64,000 bases of DNA from Ectobacillus funiculus (GCF_004138295.1 NZ_SCFM01000004.1:544181-608180), one strand, 5' to 3'. Counted from the stretch's first letter, positions 35,110 through 46,591 are shown. The notes: a model not told the origin generated them from the sequence alone. Numbers and translations: made by a program.

Positions 35110-35245
35110 AAATATAACTTTTCGAGGTGATGTCTAGCTCCCAAGGCCCAAAATGGCAGCGTAGGGCTGAACCTCCGCAACAGGCAAAAAGTGCCTTTTA
35201 CTCCGGGCCACCCCTACGCTGCCATAAAAGGTGGGTCTTGTCCGC
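35110..35245. repeat. Second repeat family, copy S2 with an inverted repeat
   Basis: Begins like the 24235 segment (TATAACT, GGTGATGTCTAGCTCCCA). It contains a perfect 14-bp inverted repeat, ATGGCAGCGTAGGG (35153-35166) and its complement (35212-35225), separated by 45 bp. 35246-35400 holds only the promoter region of yhjE. Confidence 0.65.
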
Positions 35246-35400
35246 TTTTCTTTATAACTTACCTATTTCTTTCGCAAATGAAAAGGAATTGCGCAGAATA
35301 TATGGAAATAGAAACAAGAAAGCAAACAGCGCGTTTAGTGAAATCGGAAAATAGTGGTACAATACAAGAAAGTATGAGATGAAGGAGCAGCAGTATTTAC

Positions 35401-36000
35401 ATGGATATACATACAATCAGGGAATTTTTCACATTGGAGCATATGGAGCGGCTGCTTGAAAGCTATCGGGATTTTGGGCCGCTTGCAGGTATTCTTCTTC
35501 CGATAGTCGAGGCATTTATACCGGTGCTGCCGCTTGTTGCGTTTGTGTTAGCAAACGCGGCAGCATATGGGCTTTGGGTTGGATTCTTCTATTCATGGCT
35601 GGGCTCTTGTATTGGGTCATTGCTTCTCTTTGCGCTTGTCCGAAAATTTGGCCGCCATCGTTTTTTTACATTTTTAAATGATCATCCAAAGGTGCGGCAG
35701 TCGATGCTTTGGATCGAGAGAAGAGGTTTTGGTCCTATTTTTATCTTGTTTTGTCTCCCGTTTTCGCCGTCTGCCTTAATCAATGTAGTTGCAGGCCTAT
35801 CGAGAATTAGCCAAAGGCAGTTTGCGCTTGCGCTTTTGCTTGGAAAGGTTGTTATGATTTTTATTATTAGTTATGTTGGTCATGATTTGCTTTCATTTGT
35901 GCAAAAGCCTTTGAAAACGGCAATTGCAGTTTTGGTTATTTTCCTGCTTTGGTATGTTGGGAAAAAGGTTGAAGTGAGGCTAGAACTCGCAAAGAAATAA
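35401..36000 (+). CDS. yhjE: TVP38/TMEM64 family membrane protein (YhjE-like)
   Basis: A 199-residue, multi-spanning DedA-like (SNARE-associated/VTT domain) protein with the family core GFGPIFILFCLPFSPSALIN and AGLSRISQRQFALALLLGK. Possible role in lipid or membrane homeostasis. Followed by sipV as in B. subtilis (yhjE-sipV). ATG 35401 follows GAAGGAGCAG. Confidence 0.85.
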   Translation: MDIHTIREFFTLEHMERLLESYRDFGPLAGILLPIVEAFIPVLPLVAFVLANAAAYGLWVGFFYSWLGSCIGSLLLFALVRKFGRHRFFTFLNDHPKVRQSMLWIERRGFGPIFILFCLPFSPSALINVVAGLSRISQRQFALALLLGKVVMIFIISYVGHDLLSFVQKPLKTAIAVLVIFLLWYVGKKVEVRLELAKK

Positions 36001-36050
36001 TCTTCATGTTGATAGACAGCCCTAATACATGGAAGAAATGGGGGAGCGTC

Positions 36051-36605
36051 ATGAAGCGAGCGTGGAAGCAAGAAGGTGTGCAGTGGATGCAAATAATTGG
36101 ATGTGGCATTATTTTGGCTGTATGTGTCCGGATTTTTTTCTTTTCGACCTATGTAGTCGAGGGAAAGTCAATGATGCCGACGCTTCAGGATGGAAACATG
36201 ATTGTCATTAATAAGCTTGGGTATGATGTAGGAAGCTTGCATCGGTTTGACGTTGTTGTGTTTCATGCGAATGAGAAGGAAGATTATGTTAAGCGGATTA
36301 TCGGGCTTCCAGGTGACACAATTGAGTATATACGTGATAGACTATATATAAATGGTAAGCTTATGAAAGAGCCCTATTTGGATCGCTTTAAAGCAGAAAT
36401 GATTGGCGGGCATCTGACCGATGATTTCACCTTAGAGGAAGTAACAGGAAAAATGAAGGTTCCAAAGGACAGCGTGTTTTTGCTTGGAGATAATCGTTTA
36501 AGAAGCTGGGATAGCCGTTATTTTGGCTTTGTAAAAATAGAGAAAATTGTTGGGAAGGTTGACTTACGGTATTGGCCGATTAATGAGGTCAGCACTGCAT
36601 TTTAA
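36051..36605 (+). CDS. sipV: Type I signal peptidase
   Basis: Removes signal peptides from Sec-exported proteins at the outer membrane face. 184 residues from ATG 36051 (GGGGGAG upstream); an ATG at 36006 would add 15 residues without a ribosome binding site. One N-terminal membrane helix (~13-33), catalytic Ser40 in GKSMMPT and Lys81 in YVKRIIGLPGD, then LLGDNR and SWDSRYFG. Named by synteny with B. subtilis sipV between yhjE and addB. Confidence 0.92.
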   Translation: MKRAWKQEGVQWMQIIGCGIILAVCVRIFFFSTYVVEGKSMMPTLQDGNMIVINKLGYDVGSLHRFDVVVFHANEKEDYVKRIIGLPGDTIEYIRDRLYINGKLMKEPYLDRFKAEMIGGHLTDDFTLEEVTGKMKVPKDSVFLLGDNRLRSWDSRYFGFVKIEKIVGKVDLRYWPINEVSTAF

Positions 36606-36656
36606 AGGGGGTAATTCAACATTGAGTTACCTTCTTTTTTCGTGAAGGGTGGAGGT

Positions 36657-39600
36657 ATGATGTCACTTCGTTTTATTCTCGGACGGGCAGGCAGCGGCAA
36701 AAGTGAGCTGTGCCTAGAGGAAATCCGTCAAGAGCTGCGCATATCAGCACGCGGCCGTACAATTTTGTATCTTGTGCCAGAGCAGATGACATTTCAGGCG
36801 CAAGTGGCGCTTCATCACGGTATAAGTGGTTCTGTTCGCGCCCAGGTGTTCAGCTTTTCTCGTTTGGCATGGAAGGTGCTGCAGGAGGCGGGAGGAGCAA
36901 GCCGTCTGCATATTGACGGAGCTGGTGTACAGATGTTACTTCGTAAAATTGTTGAGGCGAGAAAACAAGAGTTAACAGTGTTTCAAAAAGCAAGTGAGCA
37001 AACTGGTTTTCTAGAGCAGGTAAGCCGGATGATTAGCGAATTGAAGCGCCATAATGTCAATCCGTCTCATCTGTACGCCATTTGGCAGGAGGCAGACCAA
37101 AAAAGCCAAAAAGCACAAGAAATATTGCTGGCCAATAAACTGCATGATTTACAGTTGCTATATGAAGATTTTGAGCGGTCGCTTATTGGCCGTTATTTAG
37201 ATAGTGAGGATTATTTGCAGCTTCTTGCAGAAAAAATTCCATATTCTCGCTATGTGAAGGATGCGATTGTATATGTAGATGGGTTTCATACGTTCACGCC
37301 ACAGGAGATAAATGTGTTAAAGCATTTATTGCTTGCAGGTGCTGAGGTGACGGTCGCGTTAACGATGGAGCATGCGCCAAACGGAGATATGCAGGAATTA
37401 GATTTGTTTTATCCATCGAGCGGTTCCTATGAGAAGCTTGCACGTATGGCAAAGGAATCTGGCATTGCAATGCAGGAGCATGTGCTGCTGCAGGAGCAAA
37501 AGCGCTTTGTGAAAAGTGAGTCTTTAGCTCACCTAGAGAAGTATTTTGATACGCGGCCTTACAAGTATTTCGGACAAGAGCCAGATGTTGCATTATATTC
37601 TGCCGCCAACCGTCGTGCGGAGGCAGAGGCCGTCGCACGGGAAATTCGCCGTCTCGTTCGTGAAAATGGCTATCGCTATCGGGACATAGCTATTATGGTA
37701 CGAAATGGCCATAGCTATTATGACGTACTAAAAACGATTTTCCCAGATTACAATATTCCTTATTTTGTTGATGAGAAACGATCGATGCTGCATCATCCCC
37801 TTATTGAGCTGATTCGTTCTGCGCTTGAGGTGATAACTGGAAATTGGCGATACGATGCAATATTCCGCTGCGTGAAAACTGAGCTGTTGTACCCGCTGGG
37901 AGAGGAAAAGAACAAGCTGCGCGAGGACATGGATGAGTTTGAAAATTATTGTCTCTCCTATGGTATACAAGGGAAGAAGTGGACATCTTCAGAGCGATGG
38001 ACATACCGCCGCTATCGGTCTTTGGAACATTATACAGAGAGGCAAACAGATAGTGAACGGGAGATTGAAGAAAAGCTGAACGAAATGCGGACGTTAATCG
38101 CAAAACCTCTTCTTCAGCTGCAAAACCGCTTCAAACGTGCAAAAACAACGATGCAAATGTGCGAAGCGCTGTATTTATTTTTAGATGAGCTAAAAATTCC
38201 GAAAAAGTTGGATGCACTTCGGCTGAAGGAGGAAGAGGAAGGAAATCTTCTGTTTGCGAATGACCATGACCAAGTGTGGCAAGAGGTTATCGATTTGCTT
38301 GATAAATGTGTGGAAATGCTTGGGGAAGAAAAGCTGTCCCGTGATATGTTCATCAAGGTCATTACAGCAGGGTTAGAGGCGCTTCAGTTTGCAAATATCC
38401 CGCCATCGCTTGATCAGGTGCTCGTCGCAAATATCGATCGCTCCCGTCTGGCCAATGTGCGCGCTGTATTCGTCATCGGAGCGAATGAGGGTGTGATTCC
38501 ATCAGCACCAAGCGATGAGGGTGTTATATCAGACGAAGAGCGGGAGATGCTGTTTACAGCAGGTATCGAGCTTGCGGCAACGAGCCGTCAAAAGCTGTTA
38601 GAAGAGCAGTTTGTATTGTACCATACGCTGACGAGATCATCGGAGCGGTTATATGTATGCTGTCCGTTAGCTGATGAAGAAGGGAAAACGCTGCTGCCGT
38701 CCTCGTTGTTTAAAAGACTCAAAGCAATGTTTCCGCGTGCGCAGGAAGTGTTTGTAACGAATGATGTGAATGATATAACGCTAGAGAAGCAGCTTTCATT
38801 TGTTGCAACGCCGTCAGTTACATTGTCATACTTAACGCAGCAGCTGCAGCATTGGAAACGGTACGGCTATGAAAGCAATTTGTCATTTTGGTGGGATGTG
38901 TACAATTTTTATATTACATCACCAGCTTGGAGCGGGAGAAGCAAGCTGGTGCTCAGCAGCCTGTTTTATGAAAATAAGGCCCGCAAGTTAACAGAGCGTG
39001 TAAGCCAAGAATTGTATGGGGAAACAGTGCAAGGAAGTGTTTCGCGTATTGAGCTGTTTCAGCGCTGCTCCTATGCGCATTTCATCCAGCACGGCTTGTT
39101 ACTAAGGGAGCGCGACATTTTTAAGCTCGATGCTCCGGATATCGGGCAATTATTCCATGCAGCTTTAAAGCATATTGCTGATAAGCTGGAAAAAGAGAAC
39201 AAGACTTGGCAGGATTTAGATAGACGCGGGTGCGAGTATTTGGCGGCAGATGCGATAGAAGAGCTTGCGCCGCTTTTGCAAAAGGAAATCTTATTAAGCT
39301 CCAACCGCCATCATTATCTCAAGCGGAAGCTGCAGCATATTTTATTTCGCACCTCTCTTATCTTAAGTGAGCATGCAAAGGCGAGCGGGTTTGTGCCGGT
39401 TGGGCTTGAAATTCCGTTTGGCATTGGAGAGGAAGCTTTGCCGCCGCTTCAATTCGAGCTGCCTGGCGGTACAAAAATGAAGGTTGTCGGACGGATTGAT
39501 CGTGTGGATAAAGCTAAGCATGAAAAGGGCACATTTTTACGGATTATTGATTATAAGTCGAGCGCGAAAGCTCTTGATGTAACAGAGGTATATTACGGGC

Positions 39601-40169
39601 TGGCGCTGCAAATGCTTACCTATTTGGATGTTGTTGTTGAAAATGCCAGCAAGTGGGTTGGAAAGGGAGAAGAAGTCTCACCGGCGGGCGTATTGTATTT
39701 TCATATCCATAACCCGCTTATCGATTTGAAGCGTTCTTTGTCAGAGGCAGAGATTGAGCAGGAAATGATGAAGAAGTTTAAAATGAAGGGACTTTTACTT
39801 GGAGATACCGATATTGTTACGTTGATGGATAAAAATTTAGAAGAAACCAGCTCGTCCCATATTATATCTGCAGGCTTCAAAAAGGGTGGCGGATTTACGT
39901 CCAATTCGTCGGTAGCGAGCGAAGAGGATTTTCAAGTGCTCAGGTCTTATGTTCGCCGCACATTTGAGAGTACCGGAACACGTATCGCAGAAGGAGAGAT
40001 TGATATAGCTCCTTATAAAATGGATAAAAAAATAGCATGTACATTTTGTCAATTTAAAGCGGTTTGTCAATTTGATGAATCGCTCGGAGATAATCAATAT
40101 CGGATATTAAGACCGATGAAAGGGAACGAAGCCCTACAGAAAATGAGGGAGGAGGTTGAACCAGAATGA
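36657..40169 (+). CDS. addB: ATP-dependent helicase/nuclease subunit AddB
   Basis: Subunit of the AddAB double-strand-break resection complex (RecBCD equivalent). About 1170 residues. It has a Walker A-like GRAGSGKS at residues ~9-16, a pseudo-helicase body, and a C-terminal RecB-family nuclease with an iron-sulphur cluster: CTFC-x5-C ([10 protein letters not shown]) plus an earlier cysteine in [17 protein letters not shown] is the nuclease motif. ATG 36657 or the next ATG 36660 is the start; GGAGG at 36651-36655 favours the latter. addA overlaps its end by 4 bp. Confidence 0.95.
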   Translation: MMSLRFILGRAGSGKSELCLEEIRQELRISARGRTILYLVPEQMTFQAQVALHHGISGSVRAQVFSFSRLAWKVLQEAGGASRLHIDGAGVQMLLRKIVEARKQELTVFQKASEQTGFLEQVSRMISELKRHNVNPSHLYAIWQEADQKSQKAQEILLANKLHDLQLLYEDFERSLIGRYLDSEDYLQLLAEKIPYSRYVKDAIVYVDGFHTFTPQEINVLKHLLLAGAEVTVALTMEHAPNGDMQELDLFYPSSGSYEKLARMAKESGIAMQEHVLLQEQKRFVKSESLAHLEKYFDTRPYKYFGQEPDVALYSAANRRAEAEAVAREIRRLVRENGYRYRDIAIMVRNGHSYYDVLKTIFPDYNIPYFVDEKRSMLHHPLIELIRSALEVITGNWRYDAIFRCVKTELLYPLGEEKNKLREDMDEFENYCLSYGIQGKKWTSSERWTYRRYRSLEHYTERQTDSEREIEEKLNEMRTLIAKPLLQLQNRFKRAKTTMQMCEALYLFLDELKIPKKLDALRLKEEEEGNLLFANDHDQVWQEVIDLLDKCVEMLGEEKLSRDMFIKVITAGLEALQFANIPPSLDQVLVANIDRSRLANVRAVFVIGANEGVIPSAPSDEGVISDEEREMLFTAGIELAATSRQKLLEEQFVLYHTLTRSSERLYVCCPLADEEGKTLLPSSLFKRLKAMFPRAQEVFVTNDVNDITLEKQLSFVATPSVTLSYLTQQLQHWKRYGYESNLSFWWDVYNFYITSPAWSGRSKLVLSSLFYENKARKLTERVSQELYGETVQGSVSRIELFQRCSYAHFIQHGLLLRERDIFKLDAPDIGQLFHAALKHIADKLEKENKTWQDLDRRGCEYLAADAIEELAPLLQKEILLSSNRHHYLKRKLQHILFRTSLILSEHAKASGFVPVGLEIPFGIGEEALPPLQFELPGGTKMKVVGRIDRVDKAKHEKGTFLRIIDYKSSAKALDVTEVYYGLALQMLTYLDVVVENASKWVGKGEEVSPAGVLYFHIHNPLIDLKRSLSEAEIEQEMMKKFKMKGLLLGDTDIVTLMDKNLEETSSSHIISAGFKKGGGFTSNSSVASEEDFQVLRSYVRRTFESTGTRIAEGEIDIAPYKMDKKIACTFCQFKAVCQFDESLGDNQYRILRPMKGNEALQKMREEVEPE

Positions 40170-43100
40170 TAGATTCTATTCTAGCAAAGCCGCCTAATAG
40201 CCAATGGACGGATGATCAGTGGAAGGCAATTGCGGCGAGCGGCCGTGATATTCTAGTTGCAGCAGCGGCTGGCTCAGGAAAAACGGCTGTTCTTGTAGAA
40301 CGCATCATCCGAAAAATTATTTCTCCTGATAACCCGATTGATGTGGACCGGTTGCTTGTTGTGACATTCACGAATGCCTCAGCACAGGAAATGAAAAACC
40401 GAATTGGCGAGGCATTGGACAAAGAGCTGACGAATGACCCTTCATCACAGCATTTACGCAGGCAGCTCAGCCTGCTTAGCCGTGCATCCATCTCTACGAT
40501 TCACTCCTTTTGTTTACAGGTAATTCGAACATATTACTATATGCTTGATATTGATCCAAGCTTTCGGATTGCCAATGAAACGGAAATTGAATTGCTAAAA
40601 GAAGAAGTGATGAACGATATCCTCGAGGAGGAATACGGTCTAGATGGAAATGAAGCGTTTTTTGATTTAGTGGACCGTTATACAGGGGATAGAAGTGACA
40701 GCGATTTACAGGATATGATTTTAAAGCTTTATACTGAAGCGGGGGCACACCCTAATCCGGAGAAGTGGCTGGACAAGCTTGTTGCATTTTATGATGTGGA
40801 AGGAAAAAGTATTGATGATTTACCATATACGCAGTATTTGCTTCAGGATGTTATCCTTCGGCTCGAAGGAGCAAAGCAATATACGCAAAAAGCCATTCGA
40901 CTTTCTCAGCTGCCCGATGGTCCTGCGCCGAAAATCGAGGCATTTGAGAGCGACCTCAGCCTGTTGGAAAGGCTGTTAGCAGCGGCTCATACCTCCTGGC
41001 AAACGCTGTATGGCGCGATGCAGGAGATTGAATGGAAAACATTTAAGCGTATTAAAAAAGCTGACTACAATGCTGATTTAATTGAGAAAGCAGATAAGCT
41101 GCGTAAAAAGGTGAAGGATGATATCGGTAAGCTGCAGGAGGAGCTGTTTAGCCGTTTACCAGAGAATTATGTAAAGGATTTATCTCGTATGCATTATGTG
41201 CTGCAGACGCTCATTCACCTTGTGAAGGAGTTTTCTGTTCGTTTTCAAGCAGTAAAGCGTGAGAAAAGCATGGTTGATTTTACAGATTTAGAGCATCTCT
41301 GTCTTGCGGTTTTAGCGGAGGATACAGCTGCAGAAGAGCTGAGACCATCCGCTGTGGCGCTGCAATATCGTGATAAGTTTGCAGAGGTGCTTATCGATGA
41401 GTATCAGGACGTTAACTTTGTACAAGAGTCGATTTTGCGGCTGGTAACGAAGGAAACAGAAGCGGCGGGCAATTTGTTTATGGTTGGAGACGTGAAGCAA
41501 TCGGTATACCGCTTTCGTCTTGCGGAGCCAGGTTTGTTTCTTGGGAAATACAGGCGCTTTACGCCAGATGGTATGCATGGCGGCATGCGTATTGATTTGG
41601 CTAAAAACTTCCGGAGCCGTTCTGAAGTGCTTGATGGAACAAACTTTGTGTTTAAGCAAATTATGGGTGAAGCAGTTGGTGATCTTGACTATGACAAAGA
41701 TGCTGAATTAAAGCTTGGCGCAGCTTATCCAGAGGGAGCAGATACTGCAGCTGAATTTCTGATTGTAAATCAAAATACGAAGGAAACGGCAGGCGGGGAA
41801 GAGGCAGACGCCGAAGAAGCAATGGATTTGGAAGCGGCACAAATGGAGGCACGCTTGATTGCAGCAAGAATAAAAGAGATGGTCAGCTCCGGTTATGAGG
41901 TGTACGACCGAAAACATAATGCGATGCGTCCTGTTTCGTACCGTGATTTTGTCATTTTGCTTCGCTCGATGACAACTGCCCCGCAAATGACGGAGGAATT
42001 TAAACGTTCGGGTATTCCGGTGTACGCAGAACTTTCCAGTGGATATTTCGAGGCAACAGAAGTAAGTGTTATGCTGAATGTACTTCGTGTTATTGACAAT
42101 CCAGCGCAGGATATCCCGCTCGCAGCTGTTCTTCGCTCCCCGCTTGTCGGGGCAACAGACGAGGAATTAGCTGTTTTGCGTATTCATGCAAAGAAGGGTT
42201 CTTTCTATCAAGCGATGCGCAGCTTCTTGCAGGCCGAGCGGGATGGGAGTGCAGCACTTCGTAAAAAGCTGTCCTCCTTCTTTGACAATGTACAGCGTTG
42301 GCGCAGTTTTGCTACGCAGCAGCCGCTTTCGGATCTGATTTGGAAGGTATATCGTGAAACGGGATATTATGATTTTGTGAGCGGTCTGCCAGGCGGCAAG
42401 CAGCGTCAGGCTAATTTACGCGTCCTGTATGACAGGGCACGGCAATATGAAGCTACATCATTTCGCGGATTATTCCGCTTTCTCCGATTTATTGAGCGTA
42501 TCCTAGAGCGCGGCGATGACATGGGAACGGCGCGGGCGCTTGGTGAGCAGGAGGATGTTGTACGTATTATGACAATTCACAAAAGCAAAGGTCTTGAGTT
42601 CCCGGTTGTTTTTGTTGCCGGCTTAGGCCGACGCTTTAATATGCAGGACTTAAATAAAAAGTTTTTACTTCATAAGGATTTAGGATTTGGTTCTCCGTTT
42701 ATTGATCCACAAAAGCGCATTAAGTACGCAACAATTTCGCAAATTGCGATAAAACGAAAGATGAAAATGGAGCTCATCGCAGAGGAAATGCGTGTTCTCT
42801 ATGTTGCCTTGACGCGTGCGAAGGAAAAGCTTATTTTAATCGGAACAGTGAAGGATGCAAGTGCCGCACTTTCAAAATGGACAGAGGCGCGAGATTACGA
42901 TGCTTGGTTATTACCTGACCATATGAGAGCGCAGGCCGCTTCTTATATAGATTGGCTTGGTCCTGCGTTAATGAGGCATAAAGGCAGCATATCTATGGAG
43001 GAGGCACTCGGTGCGTCTATACCAGCAGAAATCTATGAATATCCTGCGAGTTGGGCGATGAGGCAGATTGAAGCGGCGGATCTCCGAGAAGAGCAGCAGC

Positions 43101-43897
43101 TGCAGGAGGAAAAGCAGGAGCTGGTGCAAGCTTTATATGAGCAACGAACAGCGCCTGTGGAGACGGAGAAAAAGGATGAGGTGACGCAAATTCTCACATG
43201 GCAGTATAGCTTTGAAGCGGCTACAACCCACCGCGCCAAGCAGTCTGTTTCTGAGATTAAGCGTAATTATCAAGCGGATGAAGAAAGCGATACAGCTTTT
43301 CTGTCTGGTTTCCGTTCTCAGATTGAGAAGCGCCCGCGTTTTATGGAGCGAAAAGGTCTTACACCGGCGGAACGTGGAACTGCTGTTCATGCGGTGATGC
43401 AACATGTAGATTGGACAAAGCCGGTTACTGAATTAAGCATTCAGGAGCAGCTTGCTGACATGGTGAATAAGGAATTATTAACGTACGAGCAGGCGGAAAG
43501 CATTGTAGTCGAAGAGATTGTGGCGTTTTTCCAAACGCAGCTAGGAAAGCGGACAATGCAGGCAGAGCTGGCAGAACGCGAGGTACCGTTTATGATGATG
43601 ATTCCGGCATCATCCGCCTATCAGGATTGGCATGGAGAGGACGAGGAGCTTGTCCTCGTACAAGGGATTATCGACTGTCTCATTGAGGAGCCAGACGGTA
43701 TTATTTTAATTGACTTTAAAACAGATAGTATTTCGGAGCGTTTCCCTGGCGGATTTGAGCAGGCACGGCCTGTTTTGGAAAATCGCTATCGTTTGCAGCT
43801 TGAAATGTACAGTCAGGCACTCGAGAAAAGCTATGGAAAACGTGTAAAGGAAAAATATTTATACTTTTTTGATGGCAGCCACATACTAGAAATATAG
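40166..43897 (+). CDS. addA: ATP-dependent helicase/nuclease subunit AddA
   Basis: SF1A 3'-5' helicase and second nuclease of AddAB. 1243 residues. Q motif [10 protein letters not shown], Walker A AAAGSGKT (33-40), motif Ia [14 protein letters not shown], Walker [10 protein letters not shown], motif [15 protein letters not shown], motif [13 protein letters not shown]-terminal nuclease with LIDFKTDSI. All core motifs are intact. Overlaps addB by ATGA, so translation is coupled. AddAB stops resection at Chi; no Chi survey was done. Confidence 0.96.
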   Translation: MIDSILAKPPNSQWTDDQWKAIAASGRDILVAAAAGSGKTAVLVERIIRKIISPDNPIDVDRLLVVTFTNASAQEMKNRIGEALDKELTNDPSSQHLRRQLSLLSRASISTIHSFCLQVIRTYYYMLDIDPSFRIANETEIELLKEEVMNDILEEEYGLDGNEAFFDLVDRYTGDRSDSDLQDMILKLYTEAGAHPNPEKWLDKLVAFYDVEGKSIDDLPYTQYLLQDVILRLEGAKQYTQKAIRLSQLPDGPAPKIEAFESDLSLLERLLAAAHTSWQTLYGAMQEIEWKTFKRIKKADYNADLIEKADKLRKKVKDDIGKLQEELFSRLPENYVKDLSRMHYVLQTLIHLVKEFSVRFQAVKREKSMVDFTDLEHLCLAVLAEDTAAEELRPSAVALQYRDKFAEVLIDEYQDVNFVQESILRLVTKETEAAGNLFMVGDVKQSVYRFRLAEPGLFLGKYRRFTPDGMHGGMRIDLAKNFRSRSEVLDGTNFVFKQIMGEAVGDLDYDKDAELKLGAAYPEGADTAAEFLIVNQNTKETAGGEEADAEEAMDLEAAQMEARLIAARIKEMVSSGYEVYDRKHNAMRPVSYRDFVILLRSMTTAPQMTEEFKRSGIPVYAELSSGYFEATEVSVMLNVLRVIDNPAQDIPLAAVLRSPLVGATDEELAVLRIHAKKGSFYQAMRSFLQAERDGSAALRKKLSSFFDNVQRWRSFATQQPLSDLIWKVYRETGYYDFVSGLPGGKQRQANLRVLYDRARQYEATSFRGLFRFLRFIERILERGDDMGTARALGEQEDVVRIMTIHKSKGLEFPVVFVAGLGRRFNMQDLNKKFLLHKDLGFGSPFIDPQKRIKYATISQIAIKRKMKMELIAEEMRVLYVALTRAKEKLILIGTVKDASAALSKWTEARDYDAWLLPDHMRAQAASYIDWLGPALMRHKGSISMEEALGASIPAEIYEYPASWAMRQIEAADLREEQQLQEEKQELVQALYEQRTAPVETEKKDEVTQILTWQYSFEAATTHRAKQSVSEIKRNYQADEESDTAFLSGFRSQIEKRPRFMERKGLTPAERGTAVHAVMQHVDWTKPVTELSIQEQLADMVNKELLTYEQAESIVVEEIVAFFQTQLGKRTMQAELAEREVPFMMMIPASSAYQDWHGEDEELVLVQGIIDCLIEEPDGIILIDFKTDSISERFPGGFEQARPVLENRYRLQLEMYSQALEKSYGKRVKEKYLYFFDGSHILEI

Positions 43898-43920
43898 TAA
43901 GCAACAGGCGAGTGAGCATA

Positions 43921-44226
43921 ATGGGAAAAAAGCTGATCGGAACATGTGAGCTGTGCGGCAGGGATGATTTAGAGCTGACAGTGCACCATTTAACACCAAA
44001 GGAGCTTGGTGGAACCTTTCTTCCGACTGCAAATGTATGTATAGCTTGTCATAAGCAAATTCATGCGCTATATACAAATGAAGAGCTTGCGATTCGTTTA
44101 TATACCATTGCATCCTTACAAGATGATGAAAAAATTTCGTCATTTTTGAAATGGATTCGAAAGCAGCCTGCTACAAAGCAAGTACGCATACGGAAATCAA
44201 ATGAAAGAAAGCAAAAAGGAAGGTAG
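43921..44226 (+). CDS. yisB: HNH-like zinc-binding protein YisB
   Basis: A 101-residue protein with the HNH-superfamily motif: CELCGR, HHLTPKELGG, CIACHKQIH. B. subtilis YisB has the same sequence and also lies between addA and gerPF. ATG 43921 is preferred to a GTG at 43912 because family members begin close to GTCELCGR. DNA-related activity is inferred only. Confidence 0.88.
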   Translation: MGKKLIGTCELCGRDDLELTVHHLTPKELGGTFLPTANVCIACHKQIHALYTNEELAIRLYTIASLQDDEKISSFLKWIRKQPATKQVRIRKSNERKQKGR

Positions 44227-44243
44227 CTGCCTTCCTTTTTTGC
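44211..44243. terminator. Terminator of yisB
   Basis: AAAAAGGAAGG / CCTTCCTTTTT around a TAGCTG loop; the yisB stop is inside. The A-run on the left makes it usable for gerPF as well. Confidence 0.88.
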
Positions 44244-44275
44244 TTTTTGGAAAGGACTGTGTCTGTTTGGTTTGT

Positions 44276-44491
44276 TTATGCAGTACCGATTTGATTTTGG
44301 TCATTCACATCTGGATCAAATGTATTTGTAGCGTTTATCCCGTTAAATGTGTTCACAACAAAGCCGACATTGGAAGCGCCTGATCCATTATATGCTTTAG
44401 CATTTTCCTTTGGAGAAACATTATAAAAGTCTCCTAAATTAAAGGAGCCATTACTGTTTTGTACAACTAAATTGCCTACGAAAGAAGGCAT
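44276..44491 (-). CDS. gerPF: Spore germination protein GerPF
   Basis: A 71-residue member of the GerPA/PF family (MPSFVGNLVVQNSNGSFNLG, FNGINATNTFDPDVNDQNQ). GerP proteins are inner-coat proteins needed for germinants to pass the coat. Clearly homologous to GerPA at the other end of the operon. Confidence 0.94.
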   Translation of the reverse strand: MPSFVGNLVVQNSNGSFNLGDFYNVSPKENAKAYNGSGASNVGFVVNTFNGINATNTFDPDVNDQNQIGTA

Positions 44492-44539
44492 TTTCCGCTC
44501 ACCAGCCTCTTTTTTCTTGTAATAACGGTTTCCTATTAT

Positions 44540-44953
44540 TTAAGGTATGAGGGAACGCTCAGAAGGTGTTTCTTCAAATGGATCCTCCGAAATGAATTGT
44601 CTGATTTGCAAAATGCGAGAATTATTAAACACGTAGTCAGTAGAGCCAATGTGAATGATACCGCTACTCAGTAAACTTATTATTTCAACACGATCAACGC
44701 ATACAAATGGATTGGTGTTTACGACATGCATACGGACAGAAGTTTGTCTCGTTGGTATAGTTATTTCTGTATCTGTGAACATTACATATTTCTCGAAAGA
44801 ACCTTCTTGTGCTAAATAGAATGGCTCCTCGCGCTGCACCAAAATGTCACGGTTTCGTGATGCTATCATATTAGAATCACCGATTTGCAAAACGCCGTCT
44901 ATCCCCATGGAAATAACATTAATCTGATTCACAATAGAAACATGACGAAGCAT
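44540..44953 (-). CDS. gerPE: Spore germination protein GerPE
   Basis: A 137-residue GerPE: MLRHVSIVNQINVISMG and QIGDSN near the N-terminus, ELT-type beta-strand core, C-terminal VEIISLLSSGIIHIGST. Fifth gene of the gerP operon. It lies 14 bp after gerPD. Confidence 0.92.
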   Translation of the reverse strand: MLRHVSIVNQINVISMGIDGVLQIGDSNMIASRNRDILVQREEPFYLAQEGSFEKYVMFTDTEITIPTRQTSVRMHVVNTNPFVCVDRVEIISLLSSGIIHIGSTDYVFNNSRILQIRQFISEDPFEETPSERSLIP

Positions 44954-44967
44954 AGTATCTTCCTCTC

Positions 44968-45162
44968 TTACGCTGGAGTTCCTGGCACATTGAAAACAAG
45001 AGGAACGAATGGTCCAGCTGCAAGCGATTCTGGAGGTGTATCCAGGATGGAGGTCAGGATTAAAAAAGTGGCATCTCCAATGAGGAATAATGCAGAGCTT
45101 GATACACCAGCTGACTTGATGCGTCCAACTTTAATTTCATGATTCACAACGGTAAAATTCAC
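44968..45162 (-). CDS. gerPD: Spore germination protein GerPD
   Basis: A 64-residue protein, MNFTVVNHEIKVGRIKSAGV and LFLIGDATFLILTS, typical of GerPD. Follows gerPC by 3 bp. Confidence 0.92.
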   Translation of the reverse strand: MNFTVVNHEIKVGRIKSAGVSSSALFLIGDATFLILTSILDTPPESLAAGPFVPLVFNVPGTPA

Positions 45163-45165
45163 CCT

Positions 45166-45783
45166 TTACCACTCCTTTTGGATATGATGGGGCATATTCT
45201 GAATAAAGGCGAGGAATGCTTTATCAATGTCTTGCTTCATATTTTGGACAATAATCTCCTTCATATATTGCGGATTAGAGGTGATTTCTGGATATGGTTC
45301 CACTTGGGATAAATAATACGGTAATCGATGCTCCATTTGCTTTTGAATATCGTCAATCATCATTTGCCGATACGTATCATCGAGAGCTGTACCCTGCTCT
45401 GTTTCCATTTCAACGATGCGGCTGTAAGCACCCTCATTTAAATAACGTGTAACTTGCTGCAAAACATCCTGATAGAAATCTGGATTTGCCTTTGTTTCAG
45501 GATTCACCTTAAGTGTTTCCGTCTCTACATCAAAATCTTCAATTGCGTTCCCGCTGCTGTTAAATGGATTAAGTCCGATATTTAAAGTGCCATTTAAGTT
45601 TTCAACCTTTAGCTGATCAAATTTATATTCTATCTTGCCGATGGACTGGGGAGGATTCCGTTTGAAATTTTCCAGCTCTGCTGTTAGTCTTTCAACAGTT
45701 TCTTCAAGACGCTGGAGCTGCTGCTGCTGTAATTGAATGGTATTATATAGCTGTTGTAAGTAAGTAAGCCAATCTTGGGTCAT
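45166..45783 (-). CDS. gerPC: Spore germination protein GerPC
   Basis: A 205-residue GerPC: an N-terminal coiled coil (LQQLYNTIQLQQQQLQRLEE) and a C-terminal region (MKEIIVQNMKQDIDKAFLAF). ATG 45783 is preferred over 45789 because AAAGGAGGCT lies at a better distance (8 nt versus 2). The largest gerP product. Confidence 0.92.
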   Translation of the reverse strand: MTQDWLTYLQQLYNTIQLQQQQLQRLEETVERLTAELENFKRNPPQSIGKIEYKFDQLKVENLNGTLNIGLNPFNSSGNAIEDFDVETETLKVNPETKANPDFYQDVLQQVTRYLNEGAYSRIVEMETEQGTALDDTYRQMMIDDIQKQMEHRLPYYLSQVEPYPEITSNPQYMKEIIVQNMKQDIDKAFLAFIQNMPHHIQKEW

Positions 45784-45837
45784 AATCATAGCCTCCTTTA
45801 CTCTAAGAGGGGAGGATTAAAGGTTTAAATCCCTATT

Positions 45838-45956
45838 TCACACTGTGAGAACATATAAATTTCCAACTGGAAGAGAATCCGACGCAGTCGGAAATTTTAA
45901 GGATAAAGTGTAAGTGCAACTGCGCTTCTGTCTCGCTGATCGGCGAGTTTTCTTTA
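45838..45956 (+). repeat. Structured repeat, copy R10, inside the gerP operon
   Basis: Shorter at the 3' end. P2 pairs AAATTTCC with GGAAATTT. P3 pairs CGCAGT (45883-45888) with ACTGCG (45919-45924), where R3 has CGTAGT/ACTACG: a double change that keeps the pairing. Lies between gerPB and gerPC on the antisense strand of the operon. Confidence 0.9.
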
Positions 45957-45962
45957 AGAGGC

Positions 45963-46166
45963 TTAGGAATTGGTAGATGAAATGATTTGTCCCCTTGCTT
46001 TTAACGGACGTGCAGGTTCTGTAAATGCGCCAGTGTTGGAAAACTTTGAAAGTGCCTTAATCGTTCCGGTACTGCCAATCTGAAATACAGAAGAGGTCGT
46101 AATACTCCCTACTCGAAGATTATGAATGATAATGCTTTGATTTACATAGAAGTTCAAGCAGATCAC
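45963..46166 (-). CDS. gerPB: Spore germination protein GerPB
   Basis: A 67-residue GerPB (MICLNFYVNQSIIIHNLRVG, SVFQIGSTG). Separated from gerPC by R10 and from gerPA by a second repeat, instead of the tight spacing usual for gerP. Confidence 0.92.
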   Translation of the reverse strand: MICLNFYVNQSIIIHNLRVGSITTSSVFQIGSTGTIKALSKFSNTGAFTEPARPLKARGQIISSTNS

Positions 46167-46194
46167 TCTCCTTTTAGAAATAAGGATGTATCAG

Positions 46195-46335
46195 ATACTA
46201 AAGTCCGCCTAACTCCCTTTTGTAAAGTACCTTCACCATAAAAATAGAGAAGATCTTTTTGCTGCGAAGAACATACAGAAAGACTCTATAAGCAGCCTCG
46301 TACGAACTGTATGTTTTCTTCAGGGCTAGGCATGT
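46195..46335 (-). repeat. Repeat segment T2 between gerPA and gerPB
   Basis: Read on the minus strand it begins with an inverted repeat (ACATACAG ... CTGTATGT) around GTTCGTACGAGGCTGCT and continues with a stretch (TTCTTCGCAGCAAAAAGATC, GGTGAAGGTACTTTACAAA) that resembles the segment at 24290-24345. It may belong to a B. cereus group-like repeat family; I cannot confirm which. Confidence 0.55.
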
Positions 46336-46337
46336 TC

Positions 46338-46559
46338 TTAATAGGTTAACGATATAGGCTGATCTATAACGTCTTGGTCGTTTACATTTGTAGAGTTCTC
46401 ATAATTATAAACGTTTACTGTTTCTCCGACATTAAATGACCCTGCTCCCGCAAACGTTCTTGAATAGCTAATGGGACGAATCGCAAAGACATCGCCAATA
46501 TGAAAGACGCCGCTAGACCCAATATTTACAACGTTGATGTGTCCTACGATAGCAGGCAT
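46338..46559 (-). CDS. gerPA: Spore germination protein GerPA
   Basis: First gene of the gerP operon. A 73-residue protein (MPAIVGHINVVNIGSSGVFHIG, NVGETVNVYNYENST). Germinant-permeability factor of the spore coat. A sigma-K promoter precedes it. Confidence 0.94.
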   Translation of the reverse strand: MPAIVGHINVVNIGSSGVFHIGDVFAIRPISYSRTFAGAGSFNVGETVNVYNYENSTNVNDQDVIDQPISLTY

Positions 46560-46591
46560 GAAAAAACACCCTTCTTACAGATTCTTATGCT

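Noticed and set aside
44885..45142. A plus-strand frame across gerPD/gerPE
   Set aside because: Antisense to two well-recognised gerP genes.
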